A DNA stretch of 60,840 bases, from contig JAEWIX010000068.1 in NCBI GenBank assembly GCA_023386885.1, forward strand, positions 1 through 60,840, written 5' to 3'. A program made the translations under genes and the position numbers. The notes beneath the pieces are model-generated. The model was given only the letters and a program-made list of their open reading frames with translations, had not been told where the DNA came from and searched no databases. This document shows, in pieces, positions 51,780-60,366 of the stretch. Each line of letters starts with the position of its first letter. The first letter of the stretch is position 1. Source of the stretch: Pseudomonadota bacterium (GTDB taxonomy: Bacteria; Pseudomonadota; Alphaproteobacteria; Rhizobiales; Xanthobacteraceae).

Positions 51780-52034
51780 ATGCCGATGTCCTTCCCTGCG
51801 GGCGCCCGGCGGCTTCCATGCCGCAGGTCCCAAATCGTCGAAAAATATGAACTTTGGCTATTTTACACGTCGCGAGGGCGCGCAAAAACCCGCTTTTGTC
51901 TCAGTCCGGCCTGCTGCGCTGGCGTAGGCGGCCTGTTCAGGGCCGTATAGCGAATTGCAGCTTATTTTGCCAAGCAAATCCCCTGCCAAATCTGCGGGCA
52001 TTCCAGTGTCGAACGGTAATCCCGTGCCGTGCGA

Positions 52035-52697
52035 TCAACCCGCATGGGCAGTCAGTGCGACATACCCATTCCAGATGATCTGGATGCCGATGCAGAGCAG
52101 GATAAAGGCGGACAGCCGCATCACGACGCTGGTGCCGCGCCGGCCCAGCGCCGCCACCAGATCGCCAGCGAAGCGGTAGCAGACATAGATCGATACCGCG
52201 ACTACCGCGAGCCCGGCCACCGCGGCCGCCGCCACCAATGCGAAGTCGCCAAGACCAGCGCTGACGGCGGGCCGCTGGCTGCCCAGCGTGATCGCGACCG
52301 AGATCGAGCCGGGGCCCACCGTCAGCGGCATGGTTAGCGGGTAGAAGGCATCGACGCGGGCGCCGGGTGCGTGGTCGGTGACGCTGCGCTGATCTTCGAG
52401 TTCCTCGCTGGAGTGCAACAATTTCCAGGCGAATGCCGCCACGACGCTGCCGCCGGCAATGCGGACGATCGGCAGCGTGATGCCGAAAAATTCCAGCACA
52501 TGCGAGCCGATGATCAGCGACCCCAGCAGCAGCAGGAAGCTGTTGATGGCGACGCCGCGCGCCAGTGTCGGGCGATCCGCGGGGCAGGGATAGGTGAGGC
52601 GCAGGAAGATCGGTGCGCCGCCGATCGGATTGACGATCGGGAACAATCCCGCGAACACCAGCAGGAATGCGTTGGCGGCGCTTGCGATATCGTTCAC
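52035..52697 (-). CDS. MarC family integral membrane protein
   Basis: A 220-residue MarC/NAAT family protein with about six helices. Signatures: FAGLFPIVNPIGGAPIFL in the first helix, the inverted repeat segment FYPLTMPLTVGPGSISVAI in the second half, and GIQIIWNGY at the end. No biochemical role is firmly established for the family. It lies 25 bp downstream of lysC on the same strand, so probably one transcript. A 255-bp gap then separates it from ptsP. Confidence 0.9.
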   Translation of the reverse strand: MNDIASAANAFLLVFAGLFPIVNPIGGAPIFLRLTYPCPADRPTLARGVAINSFLLLLGSLIIGSHVLEFFGITLPIVRIAGGSVVAAFAWKLLHSSEELEDQRSVTDHAPGARVDAFYPLTMPLTVGPGSISVAITLGSQRPAVSAGLGDFALVAAAAVAGLAVVAVSIYVCYRFAGDLVAALGRRGTSVVMRLSAFILLCIGIQIIWNGYVALTAHAG

Positions 52698-52722
52698 GGC
52701 CGCCTCCGCATGTTTGTTTGCT

Positions 52723-53976
52723 TCAGCCCTTGTCGAGACCGTACAGCGAATGCAGCGTGCGGACGGCGAGTTCGGTATAGGCGGCGTCGATCAGCACAGA
52801 GAACTTGATTTCCGAGGTGGTGATGGCGCGGATGTTGATGTTGCGCTCCGCCAGCGCGGCAAACGCCTTGGCGGCGATGCCGGCATGGCTGCGCATGCCC
52901 GAGCCGATCACCGAGACCTTGGCGACGTCGGTGGCGCTGTCGAGGCGGGCATAACCGATCTGCGCCTTGGCAGCGGAGATCGTTTCCTTGGCGCGAACGA
53001 AGTCGGAGGCCGGAACGGTGAAGGTCAGGTCGGTGGCCTTGCCGTCCTCCGAGACGTTCTGGACGATCATGTCGACATTGATATTGGCGGCGGCCAGCGG
53101 CACGAAAATCGCCGCGGCGACGCCGGGCTTGTCCTCGATCTGGCGGACCGAAATCTGCGCCTCGTCCTTCGAGAAGGCTATACCGGTGACAACGTGGCTT
53201 TCCATCATTTCTTCCTCGCTGCAAATCAGCGTTCCGGGCGGTGTGGCGTGAGGATCGATCGCGTCGGGCTCATCAAAACTGGAGCGCACGAAGATCGGCA
53301 TGTTGTGCACCATGCCGAGTTCGACGGAGCGCACCTGCAACACCTTGGCACCCTGCGAGGCCAGTTCCAGCATGTCCTCGAACGCGATCTTGTCGAGGCG
53401 CCGGGCCTTCGGCACGATCCGGGGATCGGTGGTGTAGACGCCATCGACGTCAGTATAGATATCGCAGCGGTCGGCCTTGATCGCGGCGGCGATCGCCACC
53501 GCGGACGTATCCGAGCCGCCACGGCCCAAGGTGGTGATGCGGCCGGTCTGCGGGTTGATGCCCTGGAAGCCGGCGACCACCGCGACTTCCTTGCGGTCGG
53601 CGAAACGCTTGACGATTTCGCTGCCGTCGATGTCGAGGATGCGGGCCGAGGCGTGGGCGTCCGAGGTCTTGATCGGAATCTGCCAGCCCTGCCAGGAACG
53701 AGCCTGCACGCCGAGCGCCTGCAACGCGATGGCCAGCAATCCCGAAGTCACCTGCTCGCCGGAGGCGACCACGGCGTCATATTCGCGCGCGTCGTGCATC
53801 GGCGAGGCGTCGCGGCACCACGCCACCAATTCGTTGGTTTTCCCGGACATCGCCGACACCACCACGGCAACGTCATGGCCGGCATCGACCTCGCGTTTGA
53901 CGTGCCGCGCGACGTTGCGGATGCGTTCGATGTTGGCGACGGACGTACCGCCGAATTTCATGACAAGCCGGCCCAT
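52723..53976 (-). CDS. lysC: Aspartate kinase
   Basis: A 417-residue monofunctional aspartokinase, first step to lysine, threonine and methionine. N-terminal kinase motif RLVMKFGGTSVAN, then VVVSAMSGKTNELV, and the nucleotide region GRGGSDTSAVAIAAA. Two C-terminal ACT domains (about 270-335 and 345-405) provide feedback control by lysine/threonine. The ATG at 53976 fits the usual MGRLVMKFGG start; a frame opening at 54003 is less likely. Divergent from the PH-domain gene, with about 150 bp between. Confidence 0.96.
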   Translation of the reverse strand: MGRLVMKFGGTSVANIERIRNVARHVKREVDAGHDVAVVVSAMSGKTNELVAWCRDASPMHDAREYDAVVASGEQVTSGLLAIALQALGVQARSWQGWQIPIKTSDAHASARILDIDGSEIVKRFADRKEVAVVAGFQGINPQTGRITTLGRGGSDTSAVAIAAAIKADRCDIYTDVDGVYTTDPRIVPKARRLDKIAFEDMLELASQGAKVLQVRSVELGMVHNMPIFVRSSFDEPDAIDPHATPPGTLICSEEEMMESHVVTGIAFSKDEAQISVRQIEDKPGVAAAIFVPLAAANINVDMIVQNVSEDGKATDLTFTVPASDFVRAKETISAAKAQIGYARLDSATDVAKVSVIGSGMRSHAGIAAKAFAALAERNINIRAITTSEIKFSVLIDAAYTELAVRTLHSLYGLDKG

Positions 53977-54127
53977 GGCGGATGGTATGTTCCTTGAAGA
54001 CAACGAGGTATGGTGCGGCCGGGACGTGCCGCGGTGCCGAAAGGCGCGTATACATACCGGCGAGCCGACAGGCAGGCAACCGGTTTGCGCCGGTCATCAC
54101 TTGCCAAAGGGCGATTGCGAGAGGCCG

Positions 54128-54595
54128 ATGGGGCGCTATATCGACGACATCCTGCAGCCGGGCGAAAAACTGCTGTATTCGACCAATCTGCACTGGGTGT
54201 TCTACCTGCCGGGGCTGGTCGGCTGGATCGTCGCCATTGCCCTGCTGATGGGGTCGCAGATGGTCCTGCAAGGCACCCTGGTGTTGCTCTGTCTGGCAGG
54301 CTCGGGGGTCGCCGCGCTGGTCGCGTTCTACCTGTCGTTCCGGGCCTGGTTCAAACGCTGGACCACCGAAACCGACGTCACCAGCCTGCGGGTGGTGCAC
54401 AAGGAAGGGTTTATCAAGCGGCGGACCTTCGAGATGAGCCTCGACAAGGTCGAAAGCGTCGACGTCAACCAGAGCATTCTGGGGCGGATTCTGAACTATG
54501 GTGACGTGACGATTCGCGGCGTCGGCGAGGGCGTCGAAAAGATCAAGACGATTGCGTCGCCGCTGGCGTTCCGCAACTTCATTACCGCGCGATAA
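54128..54595 (+). CDS. PH domain-containing membrane protein
   Basis: A 155-residue protein with two membrane helices (about 28-45 and 50-72) followed by a bacterial PH-like (bPH2/YdbS-type) domain: LRVVHKEGFIKRRTFEMSLDKVESVDVNQSILGRILNYGDVTIRG (in parts), where the E(S)VDVNQSILGRILNYG motif is diagnostic. Function is unknown; likely a membrane-associated structural or sensing role. It is 20 bp upstream of ubiG and may be co-transcribed. Confidence 0.9.
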   Translation: MGRYIDDILQPGEKLLYSTNLHWVFYLPGLVGWIVAIALLMGSQMVLQGTLVLLCLAGSGVAALVAFYLSFRAWFKRWTTETDVTSLRVVHKEGFIKRRTFEMSLDKVESVDVNQSILGRILNYGDVTIRGVGEGVEKIKTIASPLAFRNFITAR

Positions 54596-54615
54596 TCAGG
54601 AGGCGCGCGCCGATC

Positions 54616-55377
54616 ATGACCATGCAAACAGATAGTCTTGGCGCGTCCAGCGCCAGCGTCGATCCCGCCGAGATCGCAAAGTTCTCGAAGCTGTCGGCCG
54701 AGTGGTGGGATCCGCGCGGCAAGATGGCGCCGCTGCACAAGATCAATCCGCTGCGGCTCGCGTTCATTCGCGACGCCGCCTGCCGCAAGTTCGACCGCAA
54801 CGCGCGCAGCCTGACCTGCCTCGAAGGCCTGCGCGTCCTCGATATCGGTTGCGGCGCCGGCTTGTTGTGCGAGCCTTTGGCGAGACTCGGCGCGCAGGTG
54901 ATCGGCGTCGATCCGTCGGAGAGCAACATTGCGGCGGCGAAGCTGCACGCCGACAAATCGCACGTCTCGATCGACTATCGCTGCACGACGTTGGAAGAGA
55001 TGGATCAGCGCGAGCGCTTCGACATCGTGCTGGCGATGGAAGTGGTCGAGCACGTCGTCGATGTCGGCGCGTTTCTCGGCCGTTGCGCCAGCGTGCTCAA
55101 ACCCGGCGGCCTGATGGTGGTGTCGACGCTCAATCGCACATGGAAGAGTTTCGCGCTGGCGATCGTCGGCGCGGAATATGTGCTGCGCTGGCTGCCGCGC
55201 GGCACCCATCAGTGGGAAAAATTCGTCACGCCGGACGAACTCGCCGGTTATCTCGAGAGCAGCCGACTTGGCATCACCGAGCAGGCCGGCGTGGTCTACA
55301 GTCCGTTCGCCGACCGCTGGAGTACGTCGTCGGACATGGACGTCAACTACATGGTGGTGGCGGAAAGCGTCGATTAG
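54616..55377 (+). CDS. ubiG: Ubiquinone O-methyltransferase UbiG
   Basis: A 253-residue SAM methyltransferase that carries out both O-methylations in ubiquinone synthesis. N-terminal AEWWDPRGKMAPLHKINPLR, motif I LRVLDIGCGAGLLCEPLA with the acidic end IGVDPS, EVVEHVVD, and the membrane-contact region STLNRTWKSFALAIVGAEY are standard. Isoprenoid precursors come through ispG/ispA in this window. Starts at ATG 54616; a second ATG lies two codons later. Confidence 0.96.
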   Translation: MTMQTDSLGASSASVDPAEIAKFSKLSAEWWDPRGKMAPLHKINPLRLAFIRDAACRKFDRNARSLTCLEGLRVLDIGCGAGLLCEPLARLGAQVIGVDPSESNIAAAKLHADKSHVSIDYRCTTLEEMDQRERFDIVLAMEVVEHVVDVGAFLGRCASVLKPGGLMVVSTLNRTWKSFALAIVGAEYVLRWLPRGTHQWEKFVTPDELAGYLESSRLGITEQAGVVYSPFADRWSTSSDMDVNYMVVAESVD

Positions 55378-55552
55378 AGCCGGCTTTCGCCACGAGACAA
55401 GTGTGCAGACGGATACTGTGCGCAATCCAGTCATGAGGCGGAACTGGTTGACCGCATCGCCCGGAGCGGTCAGGTTGCCCCGCCGCAAAGGCGCGACCTT
55501 TCGACGCCGGCCCTCTCACCGCCGGCCGATCATTTTCTGATTGCAGTCCTCC

Positions 55553-56461
55553 ATGTTCACCATCGCATCGCTCTGGATTCCGTTCACCGTCATTGCCGCG
55601 CTCGGGCAGGTGGCGCGCAACGCCATGCAGCGCTCGCTGACCGGGCCGCTCGGGACCTGGGGCGCGACCAACATCCGCTTCCTGTTCGGCTTCCCGTTCT
55701 CGGTGCTGTTTCTGGCGATCGTGCTGGTCTTCACCGGCGATTCGCTGCCGTCGCCGGGGACAGCGTTCTGGCCGTGGCTGTTGCTCGGGGCGCTGGCGCA
55801 AATCGCGGCGACCGGCCTGATGCTGGCGGCGATGAACGATCAATCCTTCGTCGTCACTACGGCCTACCTCAAGACCGAAGCGATCCAGACTGCGATCTTC
55901 GGCTTCGTATTTCTCAGCGATCACCTCACCGGGCTGAAGGTGCTGGCGATCCTGATCGCGACCGCCGGCGTCGTCATCACCGCGCTGCGGCCCGGCGCGA
56001 AGGGTTTCGTCAAGAGCTTCGGCAGCCTCAAGCCGACCGTGCAGGGACTGGTGGCTGCGGCGTGCTTCGCGCTGTCGGCGGTCGGCTTTCGCGGCGCCAT
56101 CATCGCGGTACCGGACGTGTCGTTCGTAACGGCGGCGAGCTACACGCTGGTGTTCGGACTGTTCGTGCAGACGGTGGTGCTGACGATCTATCTGCTGACG
56201 CGCGCGCCAAAGGTGTTGGCCGATATCCTGCGAATGTGGCGGCCGTCGATGGCGGCCGGGTTCACCGGCGCATTCGCCTCGCAGTTCTGGTTTCTCGCCT
56301 TCGCGCTCACCGCCGCCGCCAACGTTCGCACGCTGGCGCTGGTCGAAGTGCTATTCGCGCAAGCGGTGTCGTACTATTCGTTCAAGCAGCCGCTGTCGCT
56401 GCGCGAGTTGAGCGGCATCGTGCTGATCGTGATCGGTGTCGCACTGCTGATTGCGGTTTGA
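55553..56461 (+). CDS. EamA-like DMT family transporter
   Basis: A 302-residue membrane protein with about ten helices. Its N-terminal helix lacks the usual W-G-x-N motif and reads SLWIPFTVIAALGQVARNAMQ; the body follows the EamA pattern (TAYLKTEAIQTAIFGFVFLSDHL, then ALVEVLFAQAVSYYSFKQ). A divergent DMT branch common in Rhizobiales. The ATG at 55553 is used since the frame opens with TTG at 55541. Substrate unknown. Confidence 0.8.
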   Translation: MFTIASLWIPFTVIAALGQVARNAMQRSLTGPLGTWGATNIRFLFGFPFSVLFLAIVLVFTGDSLPSPGTAFWPWLLLGALAQIAATGLMLAAMNDQSFVVTTAYLKTEAIQTAIFGFVFLSDHLTGLKVLAILIATAGVVITALRPGAKGFVKSFGSLKPTVQGLVAAACFALSAVGFRGAIIAVPDVSFVTAASYTLVFGLFVQTVVLTIYLLTRAPKVLADILRMWRPSMAAGFTGAFASQFWFLAFALTAAANVRTLALVEVLFAQAVSYYSFKQPLSLRELSGIVLIVIGVALLIAV

Positions 56462-56526
56462 CGTCACGCGTGTAGCGTGATCCTGAGGTGCGAGGGCGCT
56501 AGCCCGAGCCTCGAAGGGTGACGGCG
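56461..56526. repeat. Intergenic repeat of the CCTGAGGTGCGAG/CCTCGAAGGGTGACG type
   Basis: ATCCTGAGGTGCGAGGGCGC then CTAGCCCGAGCCTCGAAGGGTGACGG: GAGG/CCTC-type arms with GGGC-CTA-GCCC at the centre. It starts at the stop codon of the transporter and fills the space before the convergent DUF1178 gene. Related to 5233-5333. Confidence 0.65.
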
Positions 56527-56552
56527 TCCCACACAACCCTTCGTCGTTTCGT

Positions 56553-57017
56553 TCAGTTGCGATCTTCCGGCAACGTCGGCAACGGCATCACCTCGATGCC
56601 TTCGTCGATCAGCGATTTGGCTTCATCCGCCGATGCCTCGCCGTAGATCGGGCGATGCTCGATATCGCCGTAGTGCATCTTGCGCGCTTCATTGGGGAAG
56701 CGTTCGCCGACATTGTCGGCGTTCTTCACCACATGGTCGCGTAGTTCCTTGAGCTTGGCGCGCAATTCAAGCTCCTGCGTCATCACCAGCGACGGAGTCG
56801 ATGCTTCCGCCGGCACGGCTTCGCTCGGCGCTTCAACACGGCCACGCTTCCTGGTGCCGGCGAGGCGCGGCGCCATGATCGCCTTTTCGATCTTCGATGA
56901 GCCACAGGACGGGCAGGCGATCAGCTTGCGCTTGCGTTGGGAATCGTAGGCCGACGAACTTTGAAACCAGCTTTCGAAAGCGTGGTCCTGCTCGCAGCGC
57001 AGATCGTATTTGATCAT
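56553..57017 (-). CDS. DUF1178 family protein
   Basis: A 154-residue protein of the DUF1178 family. N-terminal MIKYDLRCEQDHAFESWFQS is the family signature; a CPSCGS pair makes a small zinc ribbon with the earlier Cys. The middle is variable (KRGRVEAPSE...) and the end, IEHRPIYGEASADEAKSLIDEGIEVMPLP (in parts), is again conserved. Role unknown. It overlaps the nitrilase-family gene by 4 bp (ATGA) and is the last gene of a three-gene operon grxC-nit-DUF1178. Confidence 0.92.
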   Translation of the reverse strand: MIKYDLRCEQDHAFESWFQSSSAYDSQRKRKLIACPSCGSSKIEKAIMAPRLAGTRKRGRVEAPSEAVPAEASTPSLVMTQELELRAKLKELRDHVVKNADNVGERFPNEARKMHYGDIEHRPIYGEASADEAKSLIDEGIEVMPLPTLPEDRN

Positions 57018-57892
57018 GCCGAGCCTCGCACCACTTGCAGTCGATCCGGTGCGCCCTGGGTATCGAGAACGCTGAAGCGGCGGCCGTGTTGCAGTGAGGG
57101 AATGCTCTTGCGCGCGGTCTCGACCTTGGCGGGATCGATGGTCGCCAGTACCACGCCGATCTCGGTACCTCCGTCGGCCAGCACCACGCCCCACGGATCG
57201 ACGATCAGCGAATGGCCGAAGGTCTCGCGCTTGTTTTCATGCTGCCCGGTCTGCGCGGCGGCGACTACGAAGCAGCCGTTCTCGATGGCGCGGGCGCGCA
57301 GCAGCGTATGCCAATGCGCTTCGCCGGTCTTCTTCGTGAAGGCCGAGGGCACCGCGAGGAACGTCGCGCCGGCCTCTGCCAACGCGCGATAGAGCGAGGG
57401 GAAGCGCACGTCGTAACAGATCGTCATGCCGAGGCGGCCCCACGGTAGATCGGTGAGTACCGCGGTATCGCCGGGCTGATAGTTGGCGGACTCGCGATAG
57501 CTCTCGCCGTTGCCGAGATCGATATCGAACATATGGATCTTGTCGTAGCTGGCGAGGATGTCGCCGTTCGGCCCGAGCAGGAACGAGCGGTTGACCGCGC
57601 GCTCCGGCGTCGCGCGCAGCGCCAGCGAGCCGATATGCAGATGGATTTTCAGCTCGCGCGCCAGATCGCGATAGCCCTTGAGTGAAACGTCGTCGTTCTG
57701 ATCGGCGAGATGCTCGAACAGCGCGGGGCGGTTCACCTGCATCATGTTGCTGACTTCGGGCGTCTGCACGTAGTCGGCGCCTTGCAGCGCGGCCTCACGG
57801 ATCAGTTCCGCAGCCTGCTCGAAGCTCGGCCCCGGCAGCAGGCCGGTGCGCATCTGCACCATGGCAGCGACGAACGGCGATCCTGTGCTCAT
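57014..57892 (-). CDS. Carbon-nitrogen hydrolase (Nit2/NIT1-type amidase)
   Basis: A 292-residue nitrilase-superfamily amidase. The Glu-Lys-Cys triad is present: VQTPEVSNMM (Glu), YDKIHMFDIDL (Lys), MTICYDVRFPSLYRAL (Cys), with VPSAFTKKTGEAHW after it. This pattern fits the Nit1/Nit2 branch, which repairs deaminated glutathione or omega-amides of 2-oxo acids; with glutaredoxin next door a glutathione-related role is plausible. It overlaps grxC upstream (ATGA) and DUF1178 downstream, both by 4 bp. Confidence 0.92.
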   Translation of the reverse strand: MSTGSPFVAAMVQMRTGLLPGPSFEQAAELIREAALQGADYVQTPEVSNMMQVNRPALFEHLADQNDDVSLKGYRDLARELKIHLHIGSLALRATPERAVNRSFLLGPNGDILASYDKIHMFDIDLGNGESYRESANYQPGDTAVLTDLPWGRLGMTICYDVRFPSLYRALAEAGATFLAVPSAFTKKTGEAHWHTLLRARAIENGCFVVAAAQTGQHENKRETFGHSLIVDPWGVVLADGGTEIGVVLATIDPAKVETARKSIPSLQHGRRFSVLDTQGAPDRLQVVRGSA

Positions 57893-58170
57893 GAGGCCAC
57901 TCCTTCGCCTTCGCCGGCCAGCATCGCGTCGAGCTTGCGTGCGCGATCGAGCGCGTAAAGGTCGTCGCAGCCGCCGATATGCGTGCCGTCGATGAAAATC
58001 TGAGGGAACGTCGCGCCCATGCCGACGCGATCGTACATCTGTTCGCGCACCGAGGGGTCCGTTGCCGCATCGTAATGCGTGAAGGCGACGTTCTTGCGCG
58101 TCAGCAGCGCCAGCGCGGCGCTGCAATAGCCGCAGCCGGGGCGCGTGTAGATTTCAACCGCAGCGGTCAT
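57889..58170 (-). CDS. grxC: Glutaredoxin 3
   Basis: A 93-residue glutaredoxin. Active site is CGYC (RPGCGYCSAALALL) instead of the more common CPYC; the cis-Pro (FPQIFIDGTHIGGCDDLYAL) and the GGC-DD glutathione-binding motif are standard. First gene of a tightly overlapping operon with a nitrilase-family amidase and DUF1178. It is 30 bp downstream of comF, so comF may head the transcript. Confidence 0.95.
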   Translation of the reverse strand: MTAAVEIYTRPGCGYCSAALALLTRKNVAFTHYDAATDPSVREQMYDRVGMGATFPQIFIDGTHIGGCDDLYALDRARKLDAMLAGEGEGVAS

Positions 58171-58200
58171 CAGACATGCTTTCGTGAATGAAGTTACGGA

Positions 58201-59010
58201 TTATAAGGGGCTTTGCAGGGTGTCCACAACCCGGGCAAACACCAGCACGTCGACCTGTCTGGCCTTGGCGCGCAACAACGCGCGGGCGCAGGCGTCGGCG
58301 GTCGCGCCGGAGGTGAGCACGTCGTCGATCAGGACGATGTGGCGGCCGTGTACGTCGGCGGTCTTGTCGGGGGCGACGGCGAAGGCGCCTTGCACGTTGG
58401 CGGCGCGCTCGGCTTTCGACAGGCCGATCTGCTGCTGCGTCGGCCGCACCCGGCGCAGCACGTCGCCTGCGACCTTGGCATGGCCGTGCGTCGCGATGAT
58501 TTTCGCCAGCGCGCCGGACTGATTGTAGCGCCGGCTCCAGGCGCGCCGCCAATGCAGCGGCACCGGAATCAGAAGATCGGTGTCGGTAAGCAGTTCGCTG
58601 CCGGCGCGCGCCATCCAGCGGCCCATGGTCGGCGCCAGATCGGTGCGGTCCTGATATTTCAGCGCGTGCACCAGCGTCTTGGCAATGTCGTCGTAGCGAA
58701 CCGCGGCGCGGGCGCGGTGGAACGCCGGCGGATCGGCGATGGCCTGCATGGAGAGAATGTCCGGGCCGGGATCGTAGACGAAGGGAATGCCGAGGCGCGG
58801 GCAATAGGGCGGCTCGATGAACGACAGTTGCCCCCAACAGGTGGCGCAGAGGCCGTCGCCGGCGACCGGCTCGCGGCAGGCGGCGCACAAGGTCGGCAGC
58901 GCGACGTCGAGAACCGCGCGTGGGAGTCTTGCGGCGAAACAGTGGCAGGCGCGCCAGGCGCTGCGGAGCCGGCCGTTCGGTCGCGTCGAGGGGATATCCG
59001 CCGCCGTCAT
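58201..59010 (-). CDS. ComF family phosphoribosyltransferase-like protein
   Basis: A 269-residue ComF protein. An N-terminal double zinc ribbon (LCAACREPV and LCATCWGQL) is followed by a PRTase-fold domain with the PRPP loop IVLIDDVLTSGATADAC. Homologues in competent bacteria take part in DNA uptake; in alphaproteobacteria the role is unproven. It lies 30 bp upstream of grxC on the same strand and is divergent from the methyltransferase gene at 59087. Confidence 0.92.
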   Translation of the reverse strand: MTAADIPSTRPNGRLRSAWRACHCFAARLPRAVLDVALPTLCAACREPVAGDGLCATCWGQLSFIEPPYCPRLGIPFVYDPGPDILSMQAIADPPAFHRARAAVRYDDIAKTLVHALKYQDRTDLAPTMGRWMARAGSELLTDTDLLIPVPLHWRRAWSRRYNQSGALAKIIATHGHAKVAGDVLRRVRPTQQQIGLSKAERAANVQGAFAVAPDKTADVHGRHIVLIDDVLTSGATADACARALLRAKARQVDVLVFARVVDTLQSPL

Positions 59011-59086
59011 GGGGCGAGCCTAGCCTTGCCGGTCCCGCGTCTCAAGGCGGATTGCCACGTGCGGGCGAGGGGCGTAACACGCCGCC

Positions 59087-59956
59087 ATGTCGTCTGAGAA
59101 AGTGTCGCCCGAGAAATCCAAAGCGCCGGTTCTGTTCGATCGCGTCCTGTTGAAGGCGCGGCAGGAACGAGCTGTGCGGTTGGGCGCGGCGGCGTTCCTC
59201 CTCGACCATGTCGCGAACGATGCGGCGGAACGGTTGGCGGCGATCAATCGCAGCTTCACCTCGGGGATTGATCTGGCGACGCCGGGCGATGCGTTGCGTG
59301 TGGCTTTAGAGAAGCAGGGCGTGTCGCTCAGGCCGGTGGAGATTACGACAGACGACAGCGCCGCGCTGTCGCTGGCACCGGGATCGATCGATCTCGCGGT
59401 GTCGCTGCTGGCGCTGCAATTCGTCAATGATCTGCCGGGTGTGCTGGCGCAGGTGCGGCGCGCGCTGAAGCCGGACGGTTTGCTGCTGGCGGCGATGGTC
59501 GGCGGCGATACGCTCACCGAGTTGCGGCAAGCGTTCGCGGCGGCGGAAGCCGAGGTGGAGGGCGGCGCGTCGCCGCACGTCTCGCCGTTCGCTGATCTGC
59601 GCGATGCAGGAGGCCTATTGCAACGTGCCGGTTTCGCATTGCCGGTGACCGATTTCGAGCGGCTGACGGTGCGTTATGACAACGCCTTCGCGCTGATGCA
59701 GGATTTGCGGCGGATGGGCGCGACCAATGTGCTGGTGGAGCGGCGCAAGACTCCGTCGCGGCGCGCGACGTTGCTACGCATGGCGCAGATCTACAGCGAG
59801 CGGTTCGCCGATCCCGACGGTCGCATCCGCGCGACGTTCGACATCGTCTGGCTGCTCGGCTGGGCGCCGGATGCGAGCCAGCCGAAACCGTTGCGGCCGG
59901 GCTCGGCGAAGTTCAGCCTTGAGGATGCGGTGAAGAAGGCGGGCGAGAAGAAATAG
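59087..59956 (+). CDS. NDUFAF5-like SAM-dependent methyltransferase-fold protein
   Basis: A 289-residue protein resembling NDUFAF5/BioC-type methyltransferases: LFDRVLLKARQERA at the N-terminus, SIDLAVSLLALQFVNDLPGVL and RALKPDGLLLAAMVGGDTLTELR in the core, and FDIVWLLGWAPDASQPKPLRPGSA at the end, each a marker of the NDUFAF5 branch (complex I assembly). The glycine-rich motif I is missing: where a DxGxGxG loop is expected the sequence reads FTSGIDLATPGDAL. Mitochondrial NDUFAF5 acts as an arginine hydroxylase of a complex I subunit; whether that holds here is unknown. It converges on mutT. Confidence 0.85.
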   Translation: MSSEKVSPEKSKAPVLFDRVLLKARQERAVRLGAAAFLLDHVANDAAERLAAINRSFTSGIDLATPGDALRVALEKQGVSLRPVEITTDDSAALSLAPGSIDLAVSLLALQFVNDLPGVLAQVRRALKPDGLLLAAMVGGDTLTELRQAFAAAEAEVEGGASPHVSPFADLRDAGGLLQRAGFALPVTDFERLTVRYDNAFALMQDLRRMGATNVLVERRKTPSRRATLLRMAQIYSERFADPDGRIRATFDIVWLLGWAPDASQPKPLRPGSAKFSLEDAVKKAGEKK

Positions 59957-59964
59957 CCTGCGCC

Positions 59965-60366
59965 TCACATCAACAAATCGATCAGCGGCGGGATCAGGGG
60001 AATGTCGGCGGGCGGCATCGGATAGTCGCGCAGCTTGTTGGCGCGGACCCAGGCGAGCGCCTGTCCTTCCTTTGACGCGACCGTACCGTCCCAGCGCCGG
60101 CAGATGTAGAGCGGCATCAGCAGGTGGAACGTCTCGTAGGCGTGGCTGGCGAAAGTCAGCGGCGCGAGGCAGGCTTCCTTGACCTCGATGCCGAGTTCTT
60201 CGTGCAGTTCGCGGATTAAAGCTGGTTCGGGACGTTCGCCCGGCTCCAGCTTGCCGCCGGGAAATTCCCACAGGCCCGCGAGCTGCTTGCCCTCCGGGCG
60301 CTGCGCGATCAGCACGCGGTTGTCAGCATCGATCAGCGCGCAGGCGACGACGAGGGTGAGTTTCAT
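59965..60366 (-). CDS. mutT: MutT-type Nudix hydrolase (8-oxo-dGTP diphosphatase)
   Basis: A 133-residue Nudix enzyme. The Nudix box is complete: GGKLEPGERPEPALIREL followed by HEELGI, fitting G-x5-E-x7-REU-x-EE-x-GU. The frame MKLTLVVACALIDADNRVLI and length match MutT, which removes oxidised dGTP. The ATG at 60366 overlaps the stop of the DUF559 gene by one base (TGATG); a GTG one codon earlier is less likely. Translation is therefore coupled to the preceding gene. Confidence 0.92.
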   Translation of the reverse strand: MKLTLVVACALIDADNRVLIAQRPEGKQLAGLWEFPGGKLEPGERPEPALIRELHEELGIEVKEACLAPLTFASHAYETFHLLMPLYICRRWDGTVASKEGQALAWVRANKLRDYPMPPADIPLIPPLIDLLM

